Shown: positions 51,935 to 60,506 of the stretch, piece by piece | Layout: every line of letters starts with the position of its first letter | Numbering within the stretch: position 1 is the stretch's first letter | NCBI RefSeq assembly: GCF_041902385.1 | Contig: NZ_CP169244.1 | Coordinates: 1,612,001-1,676,000 of the forward strand | DNA from: Arcticibacter sp041902385 | Lineage (GTDB): Bacteria > Bacteroidota > Bacteroidia > Sphingobacteriales > Sphingobacteriaceae | Direction of reading: 5' to 3' | DNA: 64,000 nt | The notes under the pieces: model-generated | What the model was told of the DNA's origin: nothing | Seen by the model: only the letters and a program-made list of their open reading frames with translations | The model's database searches: none | Translations under genes and position numbers: made by a program

Positions 51935-53299
51935 TTACTGTAAGCGCGTATAGTAAATATTTACTTTTATTTTGCTAGCCAGACTGTTTCCTCCTGCAAG
52001 GACAGCCCTTGCAGCCGTGGTAGCTACAGGGGAGATGTTTGCTCCTCCCTGTGTGAGGTATCTGGGGTCTGCCGAAATGATGAACAAGGGGTACTGCTCG
52101 GTTTTTCCGGAGAGAATGTGCTGAACGTAGGAGCTGATGTTGAACACGTATCTTTTTTCGGTGCTGTTGTAAAAGGAGCCACCCCACTGTGATCGCTGAT
52201 CGGGAAGAGCCTGTCTTTGTCCCGCGATATCGCTCTGATAGATCGTCAGTGCCGGAGCGGGAGTCAGGGCGTTTGTATTGGTGCCAGCAACAGAGACGAT
52301 AAGCTCTGCCTTATTGACGGCAATATTGCCGAGTTCTTTTAGCTTCTTCAGGTCGGGGATAGAAACTTTTGTTTTCAGTCCACCCATGGGCTGTACATAA
52401 ACTGTCTGGAAGGTATGGCCGGGAGCATTAAGCTGGCTTGAGACATTCTCGTTATAAGAATGGGCTATAGCTGCAGTTGCGCCGCCAACGGCGAAGGTGG
52501 CAACGGAAGTGTCCCTTCCTCCTGATGTGTTGTCGGCTTTATAGTATACATCAAGCCTTGCTGTTTGAGTCGCGGCAGAGCCCGAGACAAGGTTCAGGAA
52601 TCCGACGCCGCCGGTCATGCTCTCGCCTTCTCTTTTAGCCTTCAGGTATAATCCTTTAAAGTAGGTTCCAAATGAAGCGTTGCTGGCCAGGTCTGAGGCA
52701 GAAGCGCTGGACAGAATTGTCTTGATCTTTTCAAGCCTGACACGAAGCTGAGGTGGTACTTTTCTAATCGTATCCCGGCCGCCTTTAACAATTTCTGTGA
52801 CCCTGATACTGTCGTTCCACGAGAAGCGGTTTAGAGTTGTTGCATCAGTTTCGGCGTCAGATACCTTCCACTTTTTCGTGTTGTAAGTCCCGCTTGCGTA
52901 CTTCTCACCCAACTGGCTTACTGAAAGCGTAAATCTGGAAAGGGTAGAATCGCCGTTAAAGCCGCGACCATAAGGTAAAACCAGTACTGCAGAGTCAATT
53001 GAAGCGTTCTTTCCAAATGAAAAGTTGGCACTTGGGAGGTTCAAGCCCAGCGCAATTCCTGCCTCTGTGTGTCCTATTTCAGGATCCTGAAGGTCTCCCA
53101 GCGGATATTGAGAGAGTGCGTCAGTGAGCAGGCTATCGTCTTTTACTGTGACTGTCTGGATGTTATAGTCAGTGATAAATTTACCATTGATCGTATCCTG
53201 AGGGTCAATGTCCAAACCGATTGTATCGGCTTTTTCGCAACTGCTTAAAATAAAAAGACCCATTAACAGGGTTAATAAGCCTTGTCCAAAATATTTCAT
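51935..53299 (-). CDS. DUF4270 lipoprotein (paralogue 1)
   Basis: A 454-residue exported lipoprotein: the signal peptide GLLTLLMGLFILSSC ends at a lipobox Cys, followed by EKADTIGLDIDPQDTING. The DUF4270 family shows here as the opening IGLDIDP, the DPEIGHTEAGIALGLNLPS segment, and the C-terminal ISSYVQHILSGKTEQYPLFI near the end. Function not known; the repeated beta-strand pattern suggests a surface or periplasmic beta-rich protein. It lies between glmS and the LytTR two-component pair on the same strand. A second DUF4270 gene is at 55835. Confidence 0.85.
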   Translation of the reverse strand: MKYFGQGLLTLLMGLFILSSCEKADTIGLDIDPQDTINGKFITDYNIQTVTVKDDSLLTDALSQYPLGDLQDPEIGHTEAGIALGLNLPSANFSFGKNASIDSAVLVLPYGRGFNGDSTLSRFTLSVSQLGEKYASGTYNTKKWKVSDAETDATTLNRFSWNDSIRVTEIVKGGRDTIRKVPPQLRVRLEKIKTILSSASASDLASNASFGTYFKGLYLKAKREGESMTGGVGFLNLVSGSAATQTARLDVYYKADNTSGGRDTSVATFAVGGATAAIAHSYNENVSSQLNAPGHTFQTVYVQPMGGLKTKVSIPDLKKLKELGNIAVNKAELIVSVAGTNTNALTPAPALTIYQSDIAGQRQALPDQRSQWGGSFYNSTEKRYVFNISSYVQHILSGKTEQYPLFIISADPRYLTQGGANISPVATTAARAVLAGGNSLASKIKVNIYYTRLQ

Positions 53300-53337
53300 C
53301 GGTTTCTTTTCTCGTCTCGTTAATTAAAATGCTGGTT

Positions 53338-53345
53338 CAAAGATA
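53338..53345 (-). promoter_or_regulatory. -7 promoter box of the first DUF4270 gene
   Basis: Minus-strand TATCTTTG (TAnnTTTG), 38 nt before the ATG at 53299. Confidence 0.45.
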
Positions 53346-53681
53346 GCTAAAATAAGATATTTGCAGCACGTGCAAGCGGTTTGGTAGCGAAAATGTTGGG
53401 ATAGGTGCGGAGGCCATACGAAATGCGAGTTTGGTGAGACGAATGGCCTAAAGCACACGTCAGTAATGGTACCTCCCGCAGGGGTACTCTCATACACGAT
53501 ACGTTTTCTACCCCCCTCCGTCTGATGTAGAGCAGTTTTGGGGTGTCCTGTAAAGTCCTGATTAGCAATGGAGAGTTGGTGTGGCTGCAACCGGTCCTGC
53601 CCGCCGGCAGCAGGTGGGATTTTAGCTCAACAGAGGGTTTCAGCGTTTTCGCGCGGGTATCGTTAAAAAAGTGAATCCGCC
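53346..53681. other. Gene-free region with several hairpins between the DUF4270 gene and the two-component pair
   Basis: Visible structure: AGGCCATACG (53411-53420) pairs with CGAATGGCCT (53440-53449) with one mismatch; GTACC and GGTAC arms follow near 53469-53487; and CCTGC/GCAGG arms lie near 53596-53614. Open frames here resemble no protein I know. It could be untranslated leader, a small RNA or remnant sequence. Confidence 0.4.
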
Positions 53682-54392
53682 CTAGATATTGCGTTCTGTG
53701 ATATAGGTCTGCAGGATGTTCCGGTAAGACTCTCCTACCGGAATTTCCCGGCCCTTAATTACGAGGCGATATTTCTGTACTGCTTCTATTTTGTCAAGTG
53801 CAATAATGAACGACTTGTGTACGCGCATAAACAGCTCAGCATCCAGTTTCTCTTCCAGACTTCTCATACTTAGCCGTGTCGTTACAATCTGGCCATTGTT
53901 CAGATTGATCCTTACATAGTCCCGAAGGCCCTCAATAAATAGTATGTCATCTAGTCTCACCTTCACCAGCGAGTAACCCGCGTTAACAAATATGTGGTCG
54001 TTAGCCGGACCTGCCGCCGGTTGCTGGGAGATCTGCCTTAATGTAAAGATGTCATGAGCTTTGTTGGCTGCGGCAAGGAAACGGGTGAATGCCACTGGTT
54101 TTACCAGGTAGTCTACGGCATTAAGATTAAAGGCTTCGAGCGCGTGATGTTCGAAGGCCGTGACCAGTATGACCAGCGGAGACTTTTGGATGGTCTGGAT
54201 AAACTCCAGCCCATTTAATCCCGGCATCCTGATGTCAAGAAATATAAGGTCAATCTTGTTCTCCTGCAGTGCACTGAGCGCGTCAACAGCGTTCCTGCAC
54301 GACGCCGCGAGATTCAGGAATGGGACTTGTCTTACATTGTCTTCCAAAAGTTCGAGAGCTAGTTTTTCGTCGTCTACTACCAGACAGTTCAT
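53682..54392 (-). CDS. LytTR-family response regulator
   Basis: A 236-residue transcription factor. The receiver domain (1-120) has the acidic pocket DDEK near the start, phospho-acceptor Asp in DLIFLDIRMPGLNGLEF (about residue 54) and the switch Lys in DYLVKPVAF. The LytTR DNA-binding domain (~135-236) shows HIFVNAGYSLVKVRLDDILF, the RLSMRSLEEKL turn and a FMRVHKSFIIALDKIEAV core. Its start overlaps the kinase stop (TAATG), so the pair is one operon. Targets unknown; the flanking DUF4270 genes are candidates. Confidence 0.93.
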   Translation of the reverse strand: MNCLVVDDEKLALELLEDNVRQVPFLNLAASCRNAVDALSALQENKIDLIFLDIRMPGLNGLEFIQTIQKSPLVILVTAFEHHALEAFNLNAVDYLVKPVAFTRFLAAANKAHDIFTLRQISQQPAAGPANDHIFVNAGYSLVKVRLDDILFIEGLRDYVRINLNNGQIVTTRLSMRSLEEKLDAELFMRVHKSFIIALDKIEAVQKYRLVIKGREIPVGESYRNILQTYITERNI

Positions 54393-55501
54393 TATAATAA
54401 AGTAATTTTAAGTTCAACCTTGAATGTCCTTCCCTCCGTTCTTATCCGTAGAGCGTGTTTTTCAGGATAAAGTAGCAAGAGCCGCCGCTTCACGTTATGC
54501 AGTCCGATGCCAGAGCTCTCGCTGGTATTGTCCTTATCCGGACTTATGCTGTTAACGCACGTGAAGTGGAGGCTGTGAGTAGCAGGATTGATACTGACCG
54601 AAATATCGATAATAGGCTTGTCGATCATTGAAATGCCGTGCTTGAATGCATTCTCGACGAAAGGTATTAAGAGCATAGGTTCGATATGATAACCTTCTGC
54701 CCTTCCGTTCAGGTACAGATTCAAACTGACCGAGTCGCCATACCTTAAAAGCTGGAGGTCGATATAGTTCTTCAGATATTCCAGTTCGGTGTCGAGCCCT
54801 ACTTGCTTTGCGTTGCCTTCGTAAAGCATATACCGCATTAGGTTTGACATGTTGATGAGCGAGGGCTCGAGCAGGGGTGATCCTTTTCTCGCGAGCGACA
54901 CCATGCTGTTAAGAACATTGAACATGAAGTGGGGGCTGATCTGTGAGCGAAGAAAACTTAACTCTGTTTTGAGATTTTCGTTTTCGTGCTCTTTAAGCGC
55001 TTTTTCTCGTTTGGCGTTTTCCCTGAGGATGCAATAGCTATAGCTGCATAATATCACCATAAAGAACGGAAGAATCCTCAATCCGCGCTTTTCGGGAGGC
55101 GGGCGGTGCTCAAAAAGCTGTGTGGGAGGTGCATCACGCGGTTTTTCGTTGTTAAACTCTTTCCATTGGAACTCCCGCATTTCCTTTTTAGACGGTCGCG
55201 GAGGGTAGGCCGGCGACAAGAGTTGGGAGATAAGTAAGAATATGCTCAAACAGGCGGCTACGGCTAAACTATACCAGGCAAAGCCCTTCTTCTTTTTGGT
55301 AAGAGGAAAAATGGCAAAGGCGTGCAGATAGAAGATAGACAACAGCAAAAGGTTGTTTAGAAATATGGTCTCCAGGAACGTTCGCCTCACATAAGATGGC
55401 ATAGTTGGGGCACGCAACAGAAATGGAAAGAGTACAAAGCCTAGCCAAAGCAATAACGGGATGGCTTCATGGAGCCAATTCTGCATCTTAATCCTCTTCA
55501 T
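54392..55501 (-). CDS. LytS/YehU-type sensor histidine kinase
   Basis: A 369-residue membrane kinase. Four transmembrane segments are visible in the first ~170 residues (for example AIPLLLWLGFVLFPFLL and WYSLAVAACLSIFLLIS), with an extended Pro-rich charged loop (PPRPSKKEMREFQWKEF) before the last one. The His-kinase box is SFLRSQISPHFMFNVLNSM, and the ATPase domain shows PFVENAFKHGISM and GIGLHNVKRRLLLLYP. No extracellular sensor domain of known type. Coupled to the LytTR regulator gene. Confidence 0.92.
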   Translation of the reverse strand: MKRIKMQNWLHEAIPLLLWLGFVLFPFLLRAPTMPSYVRRTFLETIFLNNLLLLSIFYLHAFAIFPLTKKKKGFAWYSLAVAACLSIFLLISQLLSPAYPPRPSKKEMREFQWKEFNNEKPRDAPPTQLFEHRPPPEKRGLRILPFFMVILCSYSYCILRENAKREKALKEHENENLKTELSFLRSQISPHFMFNVLNSMVSLARKGSPLLEPSLINMSNLMRYMLYEGNAKQVGLDTELEYLKNYIDLQLLRYGDSVSLNLYLNGRAEGYHIEPMLLIPFVENAFKHGISMIDKPIIDISVSINPATHSLHFTCVNSISPDKDNTSESSGIGLHNVKRRLLLLYPEKHALRIRTEGRTFKVELKITLL

Positions 55502-55834
55502 TCTGCAGCTAAAGTAGTGACTGAAAGTGTCTTGTACGGATAAATAAGATTAATGGTTCAATTCTGACGACTAATGCCTTGATTTTAGCTATTTACAATA
55601 CTCCGCACTCTTAAAATCAAAGAACCGTTCTTCCTGTCCTCGCCAAAATTCATTTAATGGTCTTGTAAATCAACCCATAGATCGCATTTCCCTGAGGCCG
55701 CTTTTTATCCTTCCTAAATTCGGCAGGTAAAACCTTTATAACGGAACGCATAAGGCGACCTAAGGTAATTTAAAGCTGGTGGAGTGCTGGTCTTGATCCC
55801 GCCCCCTGCCATATTTGAGATAAAGTTAGAGATA
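55502..55834. other. Divergent intergenic region, no gene recognised
   Basis: Holds the upstream regions of the kinase operon (minus) and of the second DUF4270 gene (plus). A one-mismatch -7 box, minus TACTTTAG, is near 55511-55518. I found no direct repeats shared with the 53300-53681 region and no coding frame worth calling. Confidence 0.4.
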
Positions 55835-57208
55835 ATGTTGAAGATCGTAAAACCGCTTGGGTTAAGTTCTATTTTAGAAAGATGCAGTATTTTTTCCAAT
55901 TTGTTTCTGCTGTTATCATGTTCAAAGCAAGACAGCATCGGCTTGGGGCAAGACGCGAGTCTGAGTTCAGCAATAACTGATACTGTAACGGTTCAAACCT
56001 CGACTTTGCTTCTTGACTCTCTTCCGTCAGCGGGAAAAGGAGTTATGCTGGTAGGGAGGATGGAAGATCCTGAGCTGGGAGATATCAGGGCGGCGAGCTA
56101 TTTTCAGGTAACACCTACCGAAATAACCGCTTCTTCTTTACCCGACGACGCTCGCTTTGATTCTGTACGCCTCAAGCTGAATTATTCGGGCTACTACTAT
56201 GGCGATACTTCTGTCACGCAGGAAATAGATGTGCGGCAGCTTAAAGCGAGGATTGCTCTCCCTTCCTCCCCCGGCGTTCCCGAGCCGGAAGAGGAGGACG
56301 TCTTTTCCGGCTCAGCAACTTTCTACAACCGGAGTAAGGTTCCCTATGAAGAGATGTCGATGGGAGCCGTCCGCTTTAAGCCGAGGCCGGGCTCTAAAGA
56401 CAGTCTGATGATACGCCTCAGTAATTCTGAGGGATCAAAGCTCTTCTCTCTGGTGAAGTCAGCCAGTTCTGTTATCACCTCCCCTGAGGAGTTTCTGGAC
56501 TATTTTAAGGGCATCGCCCTGATTCCCGGCCATAGTGCCGGCAATGCAGTCATCGGTTACAAGGATACGGCAGAGGTAAAACTTTATTATTCCTACACGG
56601 GCAGCGATGGACTGCTCAAGCGGGCGGAACTAAAGTTCGGCCTGTACAACAACTCGTATCAGTTTAACAACATAGAAGCTGACAGGGCCAGCACTAACCT
56701 ACGGTCCATTAGCCTGGCCAACAACCTGACTGAGGCGGGTCAAACTTCAGAACGGACATATATTCAGGGCGGAATAGGTCTGGTTACGAAGATAGAAATG
56801 CCGTACTTGTCTTACTTGTCTCAGAGAGACAAGACTGCCATCAACAAAGCCGAGCTGATTATCGGGGTGCCGCCGGGCTTTGACAAGCCCTTTACCCCTC
56901 CTGCAAAACTGATACTTTTCGTTGCCAATAAGAACAACAGGCCTGCTTCCATTCTGACAGACAGTAAGACTCAACTATCTCAGCTCACACTTAACCGGAA
57001 GGACGAGGTAACGGGCGTTTCATACTATACTTTTCCTCTCACTGATTATGTCACCCATTCAGGTACCACCTATCAAAATACCTCGCTCTTGCTCAGTTTG
57101 CCGGTTGCCGACCTGGAAACGTCTGTTAACCGTGCCGTCCTTGGTTCTGCCCGTAATCCACAGGCCTCCATTAAATTACGAATTACATATACAAATTTAA
57201 ATTTATAA
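55835..57208 (+). CDS. DUF4270 lipoprotein (paralogue 2)
   Basis: It has 457 residues from the ATG at 55835, chosen because it gives a lipoprotein signal (SNLFLLLSC with the lipobox Cys, then SKQDSIGLGQDASL); an upstream in-frame ATG at 55784 would add 17 residues. Family marks shared with paralogue 1 are the SIGLGQD opening, the DPELGDIRAASYFQ segment and INKAELIIGVPPG near the C terminus. The paralogues are clearly divergent. The Kelch gene follows after 1 bp, so the two products probably act together at the cell surface; function unknown. Confidence 0.82.
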   Translation: MLKIVKPLGLSSILERCSIFSNLFLLLSCSKQDSIGLGQDASLSSAITDTVTVQTSTLLLDSLPSAGKGVMLVGRMEDPELGDIRAASYFQVTPTEITASSLPDDARFDSVRLKLNYSGYYYGDTSVTQEIDVRQLKARIALPSSPGVPEPEEEDVFSGSATFYNRSKVPYEEMSMGAVRFKPRPGSKDSLMIRLSNSEGSKLFSLVKSASSVITSPEEFLDYFKGIALIPGHSAGNAVIGYKDTAEVKLYYSYTGSDGLLKRAELKFGLYNNSYQFNNIEADRASTNLRSISLANNLTEAGQTSERTYIQGGIGLVTKIEMPYLSYLSQRDKTAINKAELIIGVPPGFDKPFTPPAKLILFVANKNNRPASILTDSKTQLSQLTLNRKDEVTGVSYYTFPLTDYVTHSGTTYQNTSLLLSLPVADLETSVNRAVLGSARNPQASIKLRITYTNLNL

Positions 57209-57209
57209 C

Positions 57210-58277
57210 ATGATGAATAGATTTTTCACCGGTGTGTTTTTTCTTTTTGTGCTTGGCTTTGCTGCAGGCTGTAAAAAGGACGATGATGATAGTGACTACC
57301 TGACGGGCGACTGGACGAGGATGGCTGATTATGTGGGTGTGGCAAGAAACGGGGCTGTCGCCTTTCTGATAAACGATACGGCTTTTGTTGGTACCGGCGT
57401 AACCAATACGGGTACTTCTACAGTGGCCAGGCGCGTAGGCGATTTCATGAAGTACAATCCCGGGACGGATGATTGGTACAATATCGCCAGCCTTCCTGAG
57501 GGCACAGAAAGAACCTATGCTACGGCTTTTTCTATCAACGGAAAGGGTTATGTGGGATTGGGAACATCCGACGGGAATACCGCCCTTCGCGACTTCTGGG
57601 AGTATAATCCGAAGAATAATAGCTGGCGTCAGGTAGCCAGCCTGCCTGCTGCAGCCAGTGCCCGCTACGGAGCAGTTGGCTTCAGTATTAATGGTAAGGG
57701 TTACATAGGCTGCGGTAGCGATGGAAGTAATGATTTGAATGACTTCTGGGAGTATACGCCCGGTACCGGCAGTTCTTTAGGTACCTGGAGTCAGGTGGCA
57801 AGTATTAAGTCGAAACGACAATTTCCTTTTGTTTTTGTGATAGGAAATAAAGCTTATGTAGGAGGAGGATACAATAATAGTGCGGCGGAGAAATCTTTTT
57901 ACTCATTTGACCCTTCAGCAAACACCTGGACCAGGTTACATTCTTTGAACCCCGACAACGATTCGGAGGAAACCGATGATATTAAAAACAACGACGATTA
58001 CAATTATAATCTGTCGAGGAAAACTGCAGTCGCTTTCACCATAAATGGTTATGGCTATCTGACTACCGGGAATAACGGGTCGCCGCTGAATACGACATGG
58101 CAGTATAATCCAGGCAAAGATATCTGGGAGCAGGTGGATACGTTTGAGGGAACTTCGCGGGAAATGGCGGTCGGGTTCGCAATCGGGAGCTGCGGGTATG
58201 TTACCACAGGGACCACAGGCTCGACACGGTTGTACGATACCTGGCGCTTTGATCCGAACGGTTCAGACGATGATTAG
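57210..58277 (+). CDS. Kelch-repeat beta-propeller lipoprotein
   Basis: A 355-residue lipoprotein: the signal ends FAAGC, followed by an acidic KKDDDDSD linker. Six Kelch repeats can be counted from their Gly-rich cores, for example LINDTAFVGTG, SINGKGYVGLG, SINGKGYIGCG, VIGNKAYVGGG, TINGYGYLTTG and AIGSCGYVTTG, each with following Trp and Tyr strand residues. That predicts a six-bladed propeller. It is coupled to the DUF4270 gene just upstream and ends at a very strong terminator. Confidence 0.9.
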   Translation: MMNRFFTGVFFLFVLGFAAGCKKDDDDSDYLTGDWTRMADYVGVARNGAVAFLINDTAFVGTGVTNTGTSTVARRVGDFMKYNPGTDDWYNIASLPEGTERTYATAFSINGKGYVGLGTSDGNTALRDFWEYNPKNNSWRQVASLPAAASARYGAVGFSINGKGYIGCGSDGSNDLNDFWEYTPGTGSSLGTWSQVASIKSKRQFPFVFVIGNKAYVGGGYNNSAAEKSFYSFDPSANTWTRLHSLNPDNDSEETDDIKNNDDYNYNLSRKTAVAFTINGYGYLTTGNNGSPLNTTWQYNPGKDIWEQVDTFEGTSREMAVGFAIGSCGYVTTGTTGSTRLYDTWRFDPNGSDDD

Positions 58278-58342
58278 GGAACGTTGCAGCAGTAAAGGAT
58301 ATGGCAGATGGATGCAGGCCAGGCGTACCTTCTGCTAAAAGT

Positions 58343-58382
58343 AAAAAGGCCTCCTCAATAGCAACATTGAGGAGGCCTTTTT
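58343..58382. terminator. Very strong bidirectional terminator (Kelch gene / glycogen-synthase-like gene)
   Basis: A perfect 17-bp stem: 58343-58359 with 58366-58382, core GGCCTCCTCAAT/ATTGAGGAGGCC, flanked by A5 and T5, with a 6-nt loop. Confidence 0.95.
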
Positions 58383-58403
58383 ACTTCATTGTGTTTTTAC
58401 ATT

Positions 58404-59228
58404 TCAAGCCAGTGACACAAGGTCCTCGCTCGAAATCTCTTCATAAAGAGAATAGTAATTTTCGTAATCCGCTGTGGCTTCGAAGTCAAGGACCGGCTTT
58501 TCACTCTTTTTCGCAAAAGCCACTACCTCTTCACTGATCTCAGCGTCGCCATAAACAACGGCGTCAGCGTAATGGATTGCACCTTTGTGCAGTGAATCAC
58601 AATCAGAGTCTTTAAATACTTCAGTATGTTCGGCGTTCATGCCGCTCATAATTGCCTTTCTGGCAAAATCGCTGTTTAGTTTTTCACTAAAACAATTCTC
58701 ATACACAGAGTAAACGACCTTAGCGTTTTTAAAGGTAGGGTCGTCTTTGTATGTCGTCTTCAAATAAACCGGTACCAGTGAAGTCATCCATCCGTGGCAA
58801 TGTACCACATCAGGCGACCAGCCTAGTTTTTTAACCGTTTCAAGTGCTCCTTTGCAGAAGAAAATAGTACGCTCGTCATTGTCTTCGAAAAACTTGTTGT
58901 TGTTGTCCCTGAAAACATGCTTTCGCTGAAAATACTCTTCATTGTCAAGGAAATATACCTGCATGCGAGCCGAAGGTATAGATGCAACTTTAATGATCAG
59001 CGGGTTATCGTTATCGTCGATGATAATATTCATTCCTGAAAGTCTGATCACCTCATGCAGGCGGTTGCGGCGCTCATTAATGTTGCCGAAACGGGGCATC
59101 AGGATACGGATTTCAAATCCTTTGTCCTGCATGGCCTGAGGAAGCTGTCGTGTGATTTCAGAAATTTTTGTTAACTCGAGGAAAGGCGACATCTCGTGGG
59201 TAATAAACAGTAACTTCGTTTTTGCCAT
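58404..59228 (-). CDS. Glycogen/starch-synthase-like GT5 N-terminal domain protein, probably non-catalytic
   Basis: A 274-residue protein matching only the N-terminal half of GT5 synthases: KLLFITHEMSPFLELTKISE at the start, then ILMPRFGNINERRNRLHE and DVVHCHGWMTSLVPVYLKTT. The C-terminal Rossmann domain, which binds the sugar nucleotide, is absent. The ADP-glucose motif KxGGL, expected at about residues 21-25, reads KISEI. The start is the ATG at 59228; a TTG two codons upstream is less likely. A well-formed promoter lies at 59268-59298. Similar half-length proteins occur in this phylum; enzymatic synthesis of glycogen seems unlikely. Confidence 0.8.
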   Translation of the reverse strand: MAKTKLLFITHEMSPFLELTKISEITRQLPQAMQDKGFEIRILMPRFGNINERRNRLHEVIRLSGMNIIIDDNDNPLIIKVASIPSARMQVYFLDNEEYFQRKHVFRDNNNKFFEDNDERTIFFCKGALETVKKLGWSPDVVHCHGWMTSLVPVYLKTTYKDDPTFKNAKVVYSVYENCFSEKLNSDFARKAIMSGMNAEHTEVFKDSDCDSLHKGAIHYADAVVYGDAEISEEVVAFAKKSEKPVLDFEATADYENYYSLYEEISSEDLVSLA

Positions 59229-59267
59229 CTCCAAATGTTAAATGTTTAAGAATAGAATTTGGGACTG

Positions 59268-59298
59268 CAAATATACACATTAATTTGTGAAATATCAA
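59268..59298 (-). promoter_or_regulatory. Promoter of the GT5-like gene (TTG-N20-TATATTTG)
   Basis: Minus-strand TTG at 59298-59296, a 20-nt spacer and TATATTTG at 59275-59268 match the consensus in both boxes and spacing. The remaining ~190 bp up to the panC promoter hold no gene; CCTGCTG (59319) and CAGCAGG (59394) arms could pair. Confidence 0.65.
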
Positions 59299-59483
59299 TG
59301 GGTTGCGTCCGGTGGGGCCTGCTGCATGTGAAGTTGCAGGGCGGTGAAAGGAAGGAAAGCCGTTATATGGAGCGTGGGCCCTGAAACGCCGGCCAGCAGG
59401 AATAAGTGCGTATGGCAGGATTGGAATGTAACTTTAAAGATATAATCGGAATCCCGAAAGTTCAATCTTACGAGTAATTTGCG

Positions 59484-59491
59484 TAGGTTTG
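59484..59491 (+). promoter_or_regulatory. -7 promoter box of panC
   Basis: TAGGTTTG (TAnnTTTG), 58 nt before the panC start codon. Confidence 0.4.
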
Positions 59492-59549
59492 CGAAAAATA
59501 TTAACAAAACCGGACGGCCATGTCCTTCCGGTACCTCTATTAAAAGAAA

Positions 59550-60388
59550 TTGGAAATATTCGAAACAAGGGCAGCATTATCCAGCTCCCTGGATGAGCTG
59601 AGGAAGCAGGGTAAGATCATAGGGTTCGTTCCTACCATGGGAGCACTGCATGACGGACACCTTTCCCTGATTAATATTGCAAGAGAGAAAGCCGATGTAG
59701 TGGTGTGCAGTATTTTTGTTAATCCTACCCAGTTCAATGATGCTGCAGATTTAGAGAAGTATCCGCGCCCTGTTGAAGCAGATATAGAAAAGCTGAAAAG
59801 CGTAGGCTGCAACATGCTATTCCTGCCCTCGGTGGACGAGATGTATCAGCCTGGAGAAAAATGGCATATCGAGCTCGGATATTTGGAGCGTATTCTTGAA
59901 GGGGCCTCGCGACCCGGGCACTATCAGGGTGTCACCCAGATAGTAAAAAAACTTTTGACCTGGTCAGACCGAACGTTGCCTTTTTTGGTCAGAAGGACTT
60001 CCAGCAGGTCCTTGTCCTTCGCAAAATGGTGGAGTCGCTGCATATTCCTGTTGAACTGGTGATGTGCCCTATCGTACGCGAAAAGGACGGACTGGCACTT
60101 AGTTCGAGAAATGTACATCTCTCGGAGGATGAAAGAAGCCGTGCGCTTGTCTTATCAGCGGCTCTTAAAATGGTCAGGGATGACTTCGGCAGGAAAACGC
60201 TTGATGAGTTAAAGCAGGAAGCCGTGTCTCTTATTGCTTCCCGTGAAGGGGTGGAGCTCGACTACTTCGAAATTTTCGATGCCCAAACCTTACAGCCGGC
60301 GACTACAGGCCGGGAAGGTGACATGGTGGCACTGGTGGCCGCAAAGGTTGGAAATACACGCTTAATTGATAATATCATTTTAAAGTAA
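59550..60388 (+). pseudogene. panC: Pantothenate synthetase, frame broken by a 1-base homopolymer deletion (probably a sequence error)
   Basis: Joins pantoate and beta-alanine. The start is a TTG at 59550. The first frame holds the ATP-site FVPTMGALHDGHLSLI and QPGEKWHIELGYLERILEG; after GVTQIVKKL it shifts into nonsense. The second frame holds MVESLHIPVELVMCPIVREK and the KMSKS-like GLALSSRNVHLS, and runs to 60388. One more T in the T4 run at 59953-59956 restores KKLFDLVRPNVAFF; adding an A to the neighbouring A7 run would also restore the frame but fits the family less well. panD follows 118 bp later. Confidence 0.9.
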
Positions 60389-60454
60389 GCAGAAGTTGTT
60401 TCTTGCTGGAGGATGCCTGCGCAAACCTCGCAGTTCTGTGCATAATATTACCTT

Positions 60455-60482
60455 CACCTTACAACTCTCAACTTACAACATA
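60455..60482 (+). repeat. Heptad repeat tract between panC and panD
   Basis: Four consecutive 7-mers, CACCTTA, CAACTCT, CAACTTA and CAACATA. On the other strand they read as TAAGTTG-like units, the same family as the repeats beside the four-helix-bundle gene. Confidence 0.7.
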
Positions 60483-60494
60483 TCACTCTTTTAG

Positions 60495-60502
60495 TAATTT
60501 TG
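60495..60502 (+). promoter_or_regulatory. -7 promoter box of panD
   Basis: TAATTTTG (TAnnTTTG), ending 4 nt before the panD ATG, so the transcript would be leaderless. The heptad repeat tract lies directly upstream. Confidence 0.5.
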
Positions 60503-60506
60503 TTTT

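Noticed and set aside
53324..53590. 88- and 73-codon open frames upstream of the first DUF4270 gene
   Set aside because: The two frames overlap on the same strand, both resemble translated non-coding DNA and carry no motif.
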